64,000 nt of DNA from Sphingobium sp. CCH11-B1 (GTDB lineage Bacteria; Pseudomonadota; Alphaproteobacteria; Sphingomonadales; Sphingomonadaceae). The notes below the pieces were generated by a model. The model saw only the letters and a list, made by a program, of their open reading frames with translations. It was not told where the DNA came from and searched no databases. Below are positions 25,001 through 32,698 of this stretch, piece by piece (the first letter of the stretch is position 1; the number at the start of each line of letters is the position of its first letter). A program made the translations under genes and the position numbers. Location: contig NZ_LSJY01000202.1 of assembly GCF_001556865.1 (NCBI RefSeq), forward strand, positions 124,001 through 188,000, read 5' to 3'.

Positions 25001-25093
25001 CGCGGTCGTATAGACGGACGGAGAGGCGTGGGCCGCGGCAGCCCCCAGCATCAGCATCACCGCCGCGCAAGCACCACTCAGTCCGCGAACCAT
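22049..25093 (-). CDS. Exported double beta-helix (Pectate_lyase_3-type) protein fused to an SMP-30/gluconolactonase-like domain, copy 1
   Basis: A 1,014-residue protein with a signal peptide (ends HAS near 24). Two right-handed beta-helix domains start with the same motif: GVGDGRADDSAAIQQAID near 40 and GAKGDDRTDDTAAIQKAID near 385, the layout of GH55 and related enzymes. From about 720 comes a beta-propeller-like region (GGAVDAQGRLYFVD, GEGVAVDGQGRVYVANGQ) ending in RPLQLLFGGEDKRTLYV, which matches the C-terminus of SMP-30/gluconolactonases. The whole length is paralogous to the protein at 28250-31276. It follows a TonB receptor on the same strand. Likely a polysaccharide-degrading enzyme with a lactonase-like module; the substrate is unproven. 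Confidence 0.8.
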   Translation of the reverse strand: MVRGLSGACAAVMLMLGAAAAHASPSVYTTAPDEPRAITVKGVGDGRADDSAAIQQAIDRAAAKGGGGIVFLPQGTYRISRTLFLWPGVRIFGVGAQRPVILLGRNTPGFQKGVAHMLMFTGAKRQTDKDTPPAAFPPAGSVPFDKTVADANPGTFYSALGNIDFRILDGNPAATAIRFHSAQHSFVSHVDFDLGTALAGLYHVANEAEDLHFKGGRYGILAEKPSPAWGFALVDATFEGQRDAAIREHEAGLTMVNVAFKNVPVGIEIDRGYGDWLWGQDLRFENVRQAGVVISNEKNVYTQVGFQNVVASGTPTFARFRDSGRTVAGKGAAYKVTSFTHGLTLPGVGRMGAYKTDMQAAAIGALPAPSAPAIRALPPVADWVSVRTLGAKGDDRTDDTAAIQKAIDSHRVVYLPAGFYRVSETLKLRPDSVLVGLHPSLTQIVLPDGTAAYQGIGAPKALVESASGGDAIVMGLGLDTNGANPRATALLWKAGANSMVNDVKFQGGHGTDRFDGTRVVPYNNNATGDPDAARRWAGQYASLWVTEGGGGTFANVWSPSTFGHPGIYVSDTQTPGRIIQASVEHHVRSEFALNRVANWEILAPQTEGEAGESGDAVALEIRNSRNILVANFHGYRVTRTRKPAPAAVTIYNSQDIRFRNVHVNGESGLGTCDENGCATFLRLTKFPFENSIRDVTHGIDTREREFAVLDIPAKPDAISPSTFQGGKVEMLADGFYAAGGGAVDAQGRLYFVDRFFQRIWRWSDAGKLEMVRDATLDPVNLTVDRSGDLLVLSSYGRNGTVYSVRPDAPDSQISVIAPTPVAAKPGAATVLPVNWWNNGEFKDQIDPKTYEFTTLAEMFARDMGKAKVHEYVSPDGSVALPAYRTFAQGPADHRGLRFSDALDTYGFIQGKPGERVYLTNGSENRTYSGVVGAGGAITDLKVFAERGGEGVAVDGQGRVYVANGQVFVYAPDGKEIGRIDVPERPLQLLFGGEDKRTLYVLSHHGLYAVTGRGR

Positions 25094-25118
25094 GCGTTAT
25101 TCCTTCTTTAGAAACAAA

Positions 25119-25144
25119 TGTCCCGGCCATGCAGGGCCGGGACA
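25119..25144 (-). promoter_or_regulatory. Intercistronic hairpin between TonB receptor and downstream enzyme
   Basis: TGTCCCGGCC and GGCCGGGACA form a perfect 10-bp stem with a 6-nt loop, followed on the minus strand by TTTGTTTC. It could be a leaky terminator or mRNA stabiliser, lowering expression of the enzyme relative to the receptor. Confidence 0.5.
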
Positions 25145-25169
25145 AGGTTGGGGAGAATGAACGAGCGTC

Positions 25170-28112
25170 CTAGAAATTGAAGCGGACGCCCGCCCTGTAG
25201 ATGCGGCCCAGAGTGTCATAGAGCGCCGGATTGATGTCGAGGCCGGTGTTCGTCTGCGGCGAAGCCACCGGATCCTTGTCGAACAGATTATCGACCTTGC
25301 CATAGATCGACACGGCGTCGGTGATCTTGAACGACGCGCCTACGTCCACATAGAAAGCGCCTTTCATCTTGTTATAGTCGATGGTCGGGTGGTTGCCGGT
25401 GGAAACCGGGCAGGACGTCTGGCAAACCACATATTGGTTGCCGAACGTGCCGTCGCTGAACCAGCGTTCCTGCACCGTCAGCGTGAAGCGGCCACTGTCG
25501 TAGGTCTGTACCGCCAGCCATTTCCAGTCCGGCGTATTGCCGTTGTTCGCGCCCGCCTGATCAACCGGATCGACGCCGGCGATGCCCGCATTGACGATGA
25601 ACTTCTGGATGTGGGTGCCCAGCGCCCGGACGGTGAAGCTGCCCGGCAGGCCCAGCGGCTGCTGCCACTGATAGCTGGCCTCGATGTCGAAGCCGCTCGT
25701 CTTCCACGACGCCAGGTTGAACGGCTGGACGTTGACGAAGTTGGTGCCCTGCGCGCCGTTAAGCTGGAAACCGCCGCAGAAGGCCTGGTTGCCTTCGAAG
25801 CAGAAGCGCACGATCTGGTCGGCCGACAGGGTGGAAACCACGCCGCTCAGCTTGATGTTGTAATAGTCGAACGAGAGGCTGAGGCCCGGCAGCCAGGACG
25901 GCCGGGACAGGACGATGCCCAGTTCGGTGTTGCGCGCCACTTCCGGCCGCAAATTGGTGTTGCCGACGGTGTTCTGGAACACCTGCACCGCCTGGTTGCG
26001 GAACGGATCGTTGAAGTTGGGCAGCGTGGTGACCGTCGGCGCCGCGAACAGTTCCGACAGGTTCGGCGCGCGCACGTCGCGCGATGTCACCGCACGCAGG
26101 CGAATGCCATCCAGCGGCGTGTCCCAGGTGCCGCCGACCTTCCAGGTCCATACCGTGCCCGACGTGCTGTAATTGGTGACACGCGCCGCGCCGTTCAGGT
26201 TCGCGCGGCCCATGGCGTCGCTGTTGATCAGCGGCAGGTCGACTTCCAGATAGCCTTCCCACACTTCATATTTGCCGCGGCCATTCTTGTAGTTGCCGGC
26301 CGCCCAGTTGCTGCCCAGCGTCGAATTGAGCAGCGGATCGGCGGGATATTCAGCGCTGTTGGGGCTAAGCGCCGAAACGCCCGCGCCATAGGGGTCGGCG
26401 TTCACGCGATAGAATTCTTTGCGATACTCGCCACCGAACGCCACCGACACCGGGCCGGCCCAGCTATCGAAGGGATTGCCCGAAATGTTGAGGCTCGCGA
26501 CGTCCTGCGTCAGCTTGGTGTGCTGGAACGGACCATTGTCCCCCGGCGCGACATAGGCGATGGCCGAGGCGGACGGGGTGGCCCCGCCAAAGATGTTGAT
26601 CGGCTGGCAACCATTGGCGCGCGCCACCGGATCGCGGCACACGATGGCGCCGTTGACGACGATCGCGTCGGTCGCGGCGACGTAGCGGTTCTGCAGCACG
26701 ATGTCGCGGACGTTGATGTCCGAAATGGTGATGCCATGCTCATAATAATAGTCGTAGTTCCAGTCGGTGCCGGCGACATCGACCGCCCCCTTCAGGCCGC
26801 CCACGAACCGATATTGCTTGCGGTCGGTATAGACATGCGGGTCGGGGAAGTTGGCGTTGCTGGAACCGAAGCTGAAGCTGGTGATGCCGGCCGTGGCGCA
26901 GCGGTCCTTGATAAGCTGCGGCAGGAAGGCGTTGGCGCACTGGACGGTCAGGCTCGGGCGGTTATAGCCGGGGCTCGGCTGGTTATTGGTCTTCACCTGC
27001 GCGACGTTGACGGTCAGATAGGCTTCGTTGTTGTCGGCGAATTCATAGCCGATCCGGCCATAGCCGTTGATGCGTTCCAGTTCCGACTTGAGCGATGCGC
27101 CGGAGCCTGGCGCGCCGGTCAGGTCGCCGCCGACGCAGAAGCTGTTGCCCGGAAAGCAGTTGCTGACGCGGCCGTTGCCCTGCGGCTGCCCGTTGGACCC
27201 ATATTGGAAATTATAGGGGACGCCGTTCTGGTCGAAGGCGATGCCCTGCAGCGGGCCGTTGTTGATCAGGCCATAGCGCGCATATTGGTAGGGCTGCGCA
27301 AAGTCGCGATAGTTGAACTGCGGCAGGCCGTTGTTGGTGACGCCGGTGTTCATCAGCGTCGTCGCGCGATACCAGTTGCGGCTGCCCGCCAGGTCGGTAC
27401 CGAAATCGCCCGCGCCCACGCCGCCTTCATGGTCATATTCGCCGCTCAGCACCACATGCAGGCGATCGTCGGCAAAGGACTTGCCCCATGCGCCCTGCAC
27501 CAATGCGGTTTCGTCATCACCATATTTGGTGATGCTGCCCATGATGTTGCCCTTGAACCCTTCGAAATGGGTGTCGGTGATGAAGTTGACGACGCCGCCC
27601 ACCGCGTCCGAACCATAGGATGCGGACGCGCCGCCCGTCACCACGTCGACGCGCTTCACCAGCAGTTGCGGGAACATCGAAATGTCGGGCACGCCGGTCA
27701 CGTTCGCGCCTACGACACGCTGGCCGTCGAGCAGGGTCAGCGTGCGGATGGGGCCAAGGCCGCGCAGCGAGAAGGAGCTTAAGCCCTGCTGGCCGCTGGA
27801 TGTCGAAAAGGTGCCGGTGGCCGCGCCGGTCGATCCCTGAAGGGATGGCAGCTGGGCGATGGTGTTGAAGATATTGGGCTGCGCATTGTTGGTGATCTGC
27901 TCTTCGCCGATCACCTGGGTCGGGGTCGGCGCGTTGAAGCCGCTGGTGGTGATGCGCGATCCGGTAACCACGATGTTCGCGTCGCCGGCGGCTTCCTGCG
28001 GGGCGGCGGATTTCGCGTCCTGCGCCTGCGCGGCGCCCGCCAGCGCCATCGCGGCCACCGCCGCAAGGCTTACGCTCGCCAGTTGCCGATGAATTCCGAT
28101 CGTCACTTTCAT
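25170..28112 (-). CDS. TonB-dependent receptor of the carbohydrate locus
   Basis: A 980-residue outer-membrane receptor of the large sphingomonad/Xanthomonas carbohydrate-import type. Signal peptide ends AGAAQAQ; plug domain includes NIVVTGSRI, LRGLGPIRTLTLLDGQRVV and VVTGGASASYGSDAVGGVVNFI; the barrel ends RAGVRFNF with a terminal Phe. ATG 28112 (MKVTIGIHRQ) is chosen because GAAAAGGGGAAG precedes it and the signal peptide begins there; the longer ORF to 28208 would translate the palindromic operator. It is flanked on both sides by the two beta-helix/lactonase proteins, all on the same strand. Confidence 0.95.
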   Translation of the reverse strand: MKVTIGIHRQLASVSLAAVAAMALAGAAQAQDAKSAAPQEAAGDANIVVTGSRITTSGFNAPTPTQVIGEEQITNNAQPNIFNTIAQLPSLQGSTGAATGTFSTSSGQQGLSSFSLRGLGPIRTLTLLDGQRVVGANVTGVPDISMFPQLLVKRVDVVTGGASASYGSDAVGGVVNFITDTHFEGFKGNIMGSITKYGDDETALVQGAWGKSFADDRLHVVLSGEYDHEGGVGAGDFGTDLAGSRNWYRATTLMNTGVTNNGLPQFNYRDFAQPYQYARYGLINNGPLQGIAFDQNGVPYNFQYGSNGQPQGNGRVSNCFPGNSFCVGGDLTGAPGSGASLKSELERINGYGRIGYEFADNNEAYLTVNVAQVKTNNQPSPGYNRPSLTVQCANAFLPQLIKDRCATAGITSFSFGSSNANFPDPHVYTDRKQYRFVGGLKGAVDVAGTDWNYDYYYEHGITISDINVRDIVLQNRYVAATDAIVVNGAIVCRDPVARANGCQPINIFGGATPSASAIAYVAPGDNGPFQHTKLTQDVASLNISGNPFDSWAGPVSVAFGGEYRKEFYRVNADPYGAGVSALSPNSAEYPADPLLNSTLGSNWAAGNYKNGRGKYEVWEGYLEVDLPLINSDAMGRANLNGAARVTNYSTSGTVWTWKVGGTWDTPLDGIRLRAVTSRDVRAPNLSELFAAPTVTTLPNFNDPFRNQAVQVFQNTVGNTNLRPEVARNTELGIVLSRPSWLPGLSLSFDYYNIKLSGVVSTLSADQIVRFCFEGNQAFCGGFQLNGAQGTNFVNVQPFNLASWKTSGFDIEASYQWQQPLGLPGSFTVRALGTHIQKFIVNAGIAGVDPVDQAGANNGNTPDWKWLAVQTYDSGRFTLTVQERWFSDGTFGNQYVVCQTSCPVSTGNHPTIDYNKMKGAFYVDVGASFKITDAVSIYGKVDNLFDKDPVASPQTNTGLDINPALYDTLGRIYRAGVRFNF

Positions 28113-28200
28113 GGATCTTCCCCTTTTCTCTCGGCCACCCTCCCATAGGCGGCCGCGCCCATATCGAGCGATCTCTTCAACCCTAGCCGTCCGGCGCGCC

Positions 28201-28234
28201 GCCGACACTTACGACATAGGTCGTAGGTGTCGGC
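28201..28234. promoter_or_regulatory. 34-bp palindromic operator upstream of the TonB receptor
   Basis: The two 17-base halves of 28201-28234 are inverted repeats matching at 15 of 17 positions, centred between 28217 and 28218. The core CTTACGACATAGGTCGTAG recurs as CTTGCGACAAAGGTCGTAG at 31342-31360. No T-run follows on either strand, so an operator is more likely than a terminator. Confidence 0.6.
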
Positions 28235-28249
28235 GCGACGGCCATTTTT

Positions 28250-31200
28250 TCAGGGCCTTGCGGCGTAAAGCGCGTGGTGCGTCAGGATGAACAGGGTGCG
28301 CTTGTCGGGCCCGCCAAACAGGATCTGGAGCGGCCGGTCCGGCACATCGATCCGGCCCGTTTCCTTGCCGTCCGGGCCGTAAACGAAGATCTGACCATTG
28401 GCGACGAACACCCGTCCCTGCCCGTCCACCGCCACGCTTTCGCCGCCGCGATTGACGAAGGGCTTCAGGGCCTTCAGCACCCCGCCCGCACCGACGATGC
28501 CGCTATAGGTCACATTCTCCGACGCGTTGGTGACGAACAGTCGGTCGCCGGTCTTCCCCGCCACAAATCCATGGGCGTTGAGGCTGTCCGACCAGCGCCA
28601 GCCGGTGTGGTCGACAGGCCCCTGCTGCCATGTGCGGAAGGCCGGGAGCGACAGGCTGCCGTCGGGCGACACATATTCGCTCGCCTTGGGCGTGCCCGCG
28701 TCTCGCACGAACATCTCTGCCAGGGTCGTGAACTCATAGGTTTTGAAGTCCAGCTGGTCCCGAAACTCGCCATTGTTCCACCAGTTGACCGGCAACAGCG
28801 TGCGCGCCGCGCCGCCGCTTCGCACCGGGGTCGGCTGGATCAGCGTCATCGCGTCCTTGGGGCCATTCGGATCGAAGGAATAGACGCCGCCCTTGGCCCC
28901 AAGGGACGACAGCACCATCACATGCCCCGACGCATCGATGGCAAGGTTGACGGGATCGAGCGCATTGTCCCGCACGATCTCCAGCCCCTTCTCTTCGCTC
29001 CAGCGGTGGATGCGCTGGAACCGCCGGTCGATGAAATAGAGCGCGCCCTGCGCGTCCACCGCCGCGCCGGAAATCGACCAGAATCCTTCCTCCAGCTTCC
29101 TGACCTCGCCGGCCGGCGCGACCGCCGGGATCGCACTGCCCGCCGGGCCGATGTCGAGGCTGGCGAACTCGCGCTCGCGGACCAGCAGCTTGCGCGTCAC
29201 ATCCTCGATCGCATTGTCGAACGGATATTTGCTCGCCCGCAGGAACGTGCCGCACCCCTCCTCGTCACAGGTCGCATAGCCGCTTTCGGCGTTCACATGG
29301 ACGTTGCGGAAACGGATGTCGCCTGAGTTGGTGATCTTCACCGCGCTCTTTTCCGGCGCATAGGTGCGGGTCACGCGATAGCCATGATAGTTGGCGAACA
29401 GCAAATTCTTCGAATTGCGGATGTCGAGGGAGATGGCGTCCGGCCCGTCGCCCACTTCCTGCTCGGTCTGGGGCGCCAGGAACTCCCAGTTCTGCACATT
29501 GTCCAGAACGAACTCGTTGCGGGCATGATGCTCGACCGACATTTCATAGACGTGGCCGGGGGTCGCCGTGTCCGTGATATAGAAGCCCGCCTGCGCGAAG
29601 CTGTTCGGGCTCCACACGTCGACGAAAGTGCCCCCGCCCCCGTCCGTGACCCAGATGCTCGGATATTGCGCATCCAGCCGGTCGTCGGTGATCGGATCGC
29701 CGGTATGGACGCGCGCCGCGACCAGCATCGTGCCGTCCGCCGTGGGCGTGCCGCCGCCGCCCATGATCTTGACGTCGTTGACGAGGGCATTCTCGCCCGA
29801 TCGCCAAAGCAAGGCCGATGCGCGCGGATTGACCCGTCCGGTGAAGAGGCCAAGGCCCGACAGAATATTGTCGCCGCCCCTGGGGCTCTCCAGGATCGGC
29901 TGCACGGAACCCAGCCCCGCATGGGCCGGGTTGTTGTCGGGAATATAGAGCTGCGTGATCGCCGGATGCAGGCCGATGAGGATGCTGTCGGGCCGCAGCG
30001 TCAGACGGTTCGTGACCTTGTAGAAGCCGGTCGGGAAATAGAGGGTCTTGTTGGCGTCGATCGCCTTCTGGATCGCCGCCGTATCGTCCGCCTTGCCGTC
30101 GCCCACCGCGCCCAGGGTGCGCACGTTCACCCATTGCGCCATGGGCGGCAGGTCGCGGATCGCATCCGCGCGCGGCGCGGGCATGGCGGGCAACGCCTCG
30201 ATCCGCGCCTCCGTCCTATACTCCCCCATCTGTCCCAGCGCCGGGACCGCCAGGCCGTAGGAAAAGGCCGCAACCTTGTACGCCTTCGCCTTCCCGCTCA
30301 CCGCCTGCCCGCTGTCGCGGAACCGCGCGAATGTGGGACTGTTCACCGCAAGCGCATTCTCGAACCCGATCTGGGTGAAGACATTCTCCTCGTTGGAGAT
30401 GATGATCCCGGCCTTCGACACATTTTCGAAGCGGACATCCTTGCCCCACAGGCTGTCGCCATAGCCGCGGTCGATCTCGATCCCGACCGGGGTATTGCGG
30501 ATCGCGACATTGACCAGCGTCAGGTCGACCTCATGCTCGCGGATGGCGGCGGCCTTCTGCCCGTTGAACGTCGAATCGAGCAAGGTGAACTGCCAGGCGG
30601 GCGATGTCTTTTCGCTGACGATGCCGTATCGGCCGCCCTCGAAATGGACGTTGTCGATCACGTTCCCCGCCTGATAGACGCCGGCAAAGGCGCTCCCAAG
30701 GCGAAAATCCATGTGGCTGAGGAAGGCATGCTGCGCCATGCGGAATCGCACGCCCGCCGCCGCCGGATTGCCCGCGCCGATCTCGATGTCGACATTGCTC
30801 ATCGCCGAATAGAAAGTGCCCGAATTGGCGTCGCGCACTATTCTGTCGCGCGGCACCACCGTGGGCACGGGCACCGGCACCTGCCCGACATTATATTGGT
30901 CGCCCCCGCCAAAGACGATCATCGTCGACACGCCCTTCTGGAATCCCGGCGTGTTCGCCCCCAGCAGGATCACCGGCCGGGTCGCGCCGACGCCATAGAC
31001 GCGCACCCCCGCCGGCACGACCAGCGTCTTGGTTATCCGATAACGGCCCGAAGGCAGGAACACGATGCCATGCCCGGTCCTGTCGCGCGCCTTGTCCAGC
31101 GCCGCCTGGATCGCATCGCTGTCGTCGGCGCGGCCATCACCCCTGGCCGCGACCGTCACGGCGTGGGGCTCGTCGGGCGCGACGGGAAAGAGCGATTGCC

Positions 31201-31276
31201 CGGCGGCAAGGGCAGTGGCGGGCGCGCCAAGGGCCGTTGCCGCCAAAAGCGCCGCGATCATGCTGCGTGCGATCAT
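28250..31276 (-). CDS. Exported double beta-helix protein fused to an SMP-30/gluconolactonase-like domain, copy 2
   Basis: A 1,008-residue paralogue of the protein at 22049-25093, colinear over its full length. Signal peptide ends ATALAAG. Beta-helix domains start at AARGDGRADDSDAIQAALD near 42 and GAVGDGKADDTAAIQKAID near 384; the C-terminal propeller-like module begins near 722 (GAAVDAQGALYFIDRR) and ends RPLQILFGGPDKRTLFI. It precedes the TonB receptor in the same direction and is divergent from gntK, sharing a promoter region that contains the conserved palindrome. The two copies may have split specificity, or act at different linkages. Confidence 0.8.
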   Translation of the reverse strand: MIARSMIAALLAATALGAPATALAAGQSLFPVAPDEPHAVTVAARGDGRADDSDAIQAALDKARDRTGHGIVFLPSGRYRITKTLVVPAGVRVYGVGATRPVILLGANTPGFQKGVSTMIVFGGGDQYNVGQVPVPVPTVVPRDRIVRDANSGTFYSAMSNVDIEIGAGNPAAAGVRFRMAQHAFLSHMDFRLGSAFAGVYQAGNVIDNVHFEGGRYGIVSEKTSPAWQFTLLDSTFNGQKAAAIREHEVDLTLVNVAIRNTPVGIEIDRGYGDSLWGKDVRFENVSKAGIIISNEENVFTQIGFENALAVNSPTFARFRDSGQAVSGKAKAYKVAAFSYGLAVPALGQMGEYRTEARIEALPAMPAPRADAIRDLPPMAQWVNVRTLGAVGDGKADDTAAIQKAIDANKTLYFPTGFYKVTNRLTLRPDSILIGLHPAITQLYIPDNNPAHAGLGSVQPILESPRGGDNILSGLGLFTGRVNPRASALLWRSGENALVNDVKIMGGGGTPTADGTMLVAARVHTGDPITDDRLDAQYPSIWVTDGGGGTFVDVWSPNSFAQAGFYITDTATPGHVYEMSVEHHARNEFVLDNVQNWEFLAPQTEQEVGDGPDAISLDIRNSKNLLFANYHGYRVTRTYAPEKSAVKITNSGDIRFRNVHVNAESGYATCDEEGCGTFLRASKYPFDNAIEDVTRKLLVREREFASLDIGPAGSAIPAVAPAGEVRKLEEGFWSISGAAVDAQGALYFIDRRFQRIHRWSEEKGLEIVRDNALDPVNLAIDASGHVMVLSSLGAKGGVYSFDPNGPKDAMTLIQPTPVRSGGAARTLLPVNWWNNGEFRDQLDFKTYEFTTLAEMFVRDAGTPKASEYVSPDGSLSLPAFRTWQQGPVDHTGWRWSDSLNAHGFVAGKTGDRLFVTNASENVTYSGIVGAGGVLKALKPFVNRGGESVAVDGQGRVFVANGQIFVYGPDGKETGRIDVPDRPLQILFGGPDKRTLFILTHHALYAARP

Positions 31277-31338
31277 AGCCGCTTCTCCTCATTGGCTGGT
31301 GCTGGACGCTTCCTCGCTAGGGGAGCGGCTCCGCCTTG

Positions 31339-31364
31339 GCACTTGCGACAAAGGTCGTAGTTTT
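31339..31364. promoter_or_regulatory. Second copy of the palindromic motif, in the gntK/beta-helix divergent promoter
   Basis: CTTGCGACAAAGGTCGTAG matches the core upstream of the TonB receptor at 17 of 19 positions. It lies between the divergent starts at 31276 and 31446, so one protein bound here could control both the enzyme and gluconokinase genes. Confidence 0.6.
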
Positions 31365-31445
31365 CAGCGCCCCGCCGCTGCCGGTATAGCGCGATCATCA
31401 TGGCGAGGCTGCAAACGGCCCGCATTTCCTTCGCGCGAGACCGCC

Positions 31446-31976
31446 TTGCCTTCATCCCCCGCCCTGCTTCCGTCCGCGCCGCCCGTCCTCATCGTCATGG
31501 GCGTCAGCGGCTGCGGCAAATCGACCCTCGGGGCCTTGCTGGCACAGACGCTGGCATGCCCCTTCCTGGAGGGCGACGATTTTCATTCGGCCGATGCGGT
31601 GGACAAGATGCGCAACGGCACGCCGCTGACCGACGAGGATCGCTGGCCGTGGCTGGATCGGCTCGGTCGTGCGATCGCGACCGCGAAGGAGGGGCACGGC
31701 GGTGCCGTCGCGGCCTGCTCGGCGCTGCGCAAAATCTATCGCGACCGGCTGCGCGCGACGATCGGGGGGCCGGTCCGGTTCGTGATGCTGGACAATGACC
31801 GGGATGCGCTGCTCGCACGGCTTGGCAACCGGCCGGGCCATTACATGCCCGCCAGCCTGCTGGACAGCCAACTCGCCACGCTGGAGCGGCCGCTGCCCGA
31901 CGAAGGCGCGATGATCCTCACGACGGACATGCCCGCCGAAACATTGCGCGACAGGGTGCTGGGCGCGCTACGCTAG
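31446..31976 (+). CDS. gntK: Gluconokinase
   Basis: A protein of about 176 residues that phosphorylates gluconate to 6-phosphogluconate for the Entner-Doudoroff pathway. The P-loop MGVSGCGKST, the LEGDDFHSADAVDKMRNGTPLTDEDRWPWL region (split here at positions ~39-68) and the late HYMPASLLDSQLATLE are the signature of GntK. The first in-frame ATG (31497) lies within the P-loop and would delete the first strand, so the start is probably TTG at 31446; that gives the usual length. A weak start may limit expression. It converges with the FadR-type regulator gene. Confidence 0.92.
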   Translation: MPSSPALLPSAPPVLIVMGVSGCGKSTLGALLAQTLACPFLEGDDFHSADAVDKMRNGTPLTDEDRWPWLDRLGRAIATAKEGHGGAVAACSALRKIYRDRLRATIGGPVRFVMLDNDRDALLARLGNRPGHYMPASLLDSQLATLERPLPDEGAMILTTDMPAETLRDRVLGALR

Positions 31977-32007
31977 GCCGGACCGCGCCGCGCCGCGCCG
32001 ACGCGCC

Positions 32008-32685
32008 TTACGGCATCAACCGCCGCCGGCCCTCCCACAGATGCCAGCGCATCGCGAGCGCCGCGCCCTCCGGGTCCTGCGCCCGGATCGCGTCCACGAT
32101 CACGTCATGCTCGCGCAGCATCGTCGCGATCACCTGCGGCGGGCGGGATCGCGAGATATCGACGCCCGCCCGCATGATCTTGTCGATGTCCGGATGAAGC
32201 GCCTCGAACGCCAGGCGAAAGGCGGGGTTGCCTGTCGCCTCCGCGATCCGGCGGTGCAGTTCCATATCCTCGGCATGGGCCGGCTCGCTCGACAGCAGCG
32301 CCTCGCGCAGCAGCTCCATCCCTTCCTCGATATGCGCCATTTCCTGCGACGTTCGCCGTGTCGCCGCCAGCCGCGCGGCTTCCGCCTCCAGCACGAAGCG
32401 CACCTCGTAGCTGCCAAGCGTGGTCGGCAGCTCGGCCGCCGACATGAAGGCGGACAGCCGCTCGGACGGGCGGCTCTTGACGAAGGAGCCGGCTCCCCGC
32501 CGCGCCTCGGTGATGCCGTCGGACGCCAGCCGCATCAACGCCTCGCGCACGATCGCGCGCGACATGCCGAACATTTCGGCCAGCCGCGCTTCGGAAGGCA
32601 GGCGCGCCCCGACCTCCAGATCCTGTGCATTGATGATGTCGACGATCGCCGCATAGGCATGATCGGACAGGCGCGGTGCGCTCAT
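32008..32685 (-). CDS. FadR/GntR family transcriptional regulator
   Basis: A 225-residue regulator: an N-terminal winged helix (LEVGARLPSEARLAEMFGMS, VREALMRLASDGI) followed by an FCD ligand domain with ELHRRIAEATGNP, whose Asp/His pattern binds metal and organic acids. ATG 32685 is preferred to 32739, which would overlap gntP. It begins 13 bases after gntP, so the two form an operon, and its likely ligand is gluconate or a product of its catabolism. The likely operator lies in the gntP promoter. Confidence 0.9.
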   Translation of the reverse strand: MSAPRLSDHAYAAIVDIINAQDLEVGARLPSEARLAEMFGMSRAIVREALMRLASDGITEARRGAGSFVKSRPSERLSAFMSAAELPTTLGSYEVRFVLEAEAARLAATRRTSQEMAHIEEGMELLREALLSSEPAHAEDMELHRRIAEATGNPAFRLAFEALHPDIDKIMRAGVDISRSRPPQVIATMLREHDVIVDAIRAQDPEGAALAMRWHLWEGRRRLMP

Positions 32686-32698
32686 CGCGACGGCCCGT

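Noticed and set aside
22046..25111. A 1,021-codon open frame antisense to the first beta-helix gene
   Set aside because: High GC keeps antisense frames open. It has no start signal, no domain and low-complexity Arg/Asp/Val composition, while the opposite strand codes a recognisable protein.
25389..27782. A 797-codon open frame antisense to the TonB receptor
   Set aside because: Same reason: shadow of a real gene on the other strand.
31400..31798. ATG-started 132-codon frame across gntK
   Set aside because: It is out of frame with the gluconokinase P-loop and conserved motifs, and its product is Arg/Ala-rich shadow sequence.
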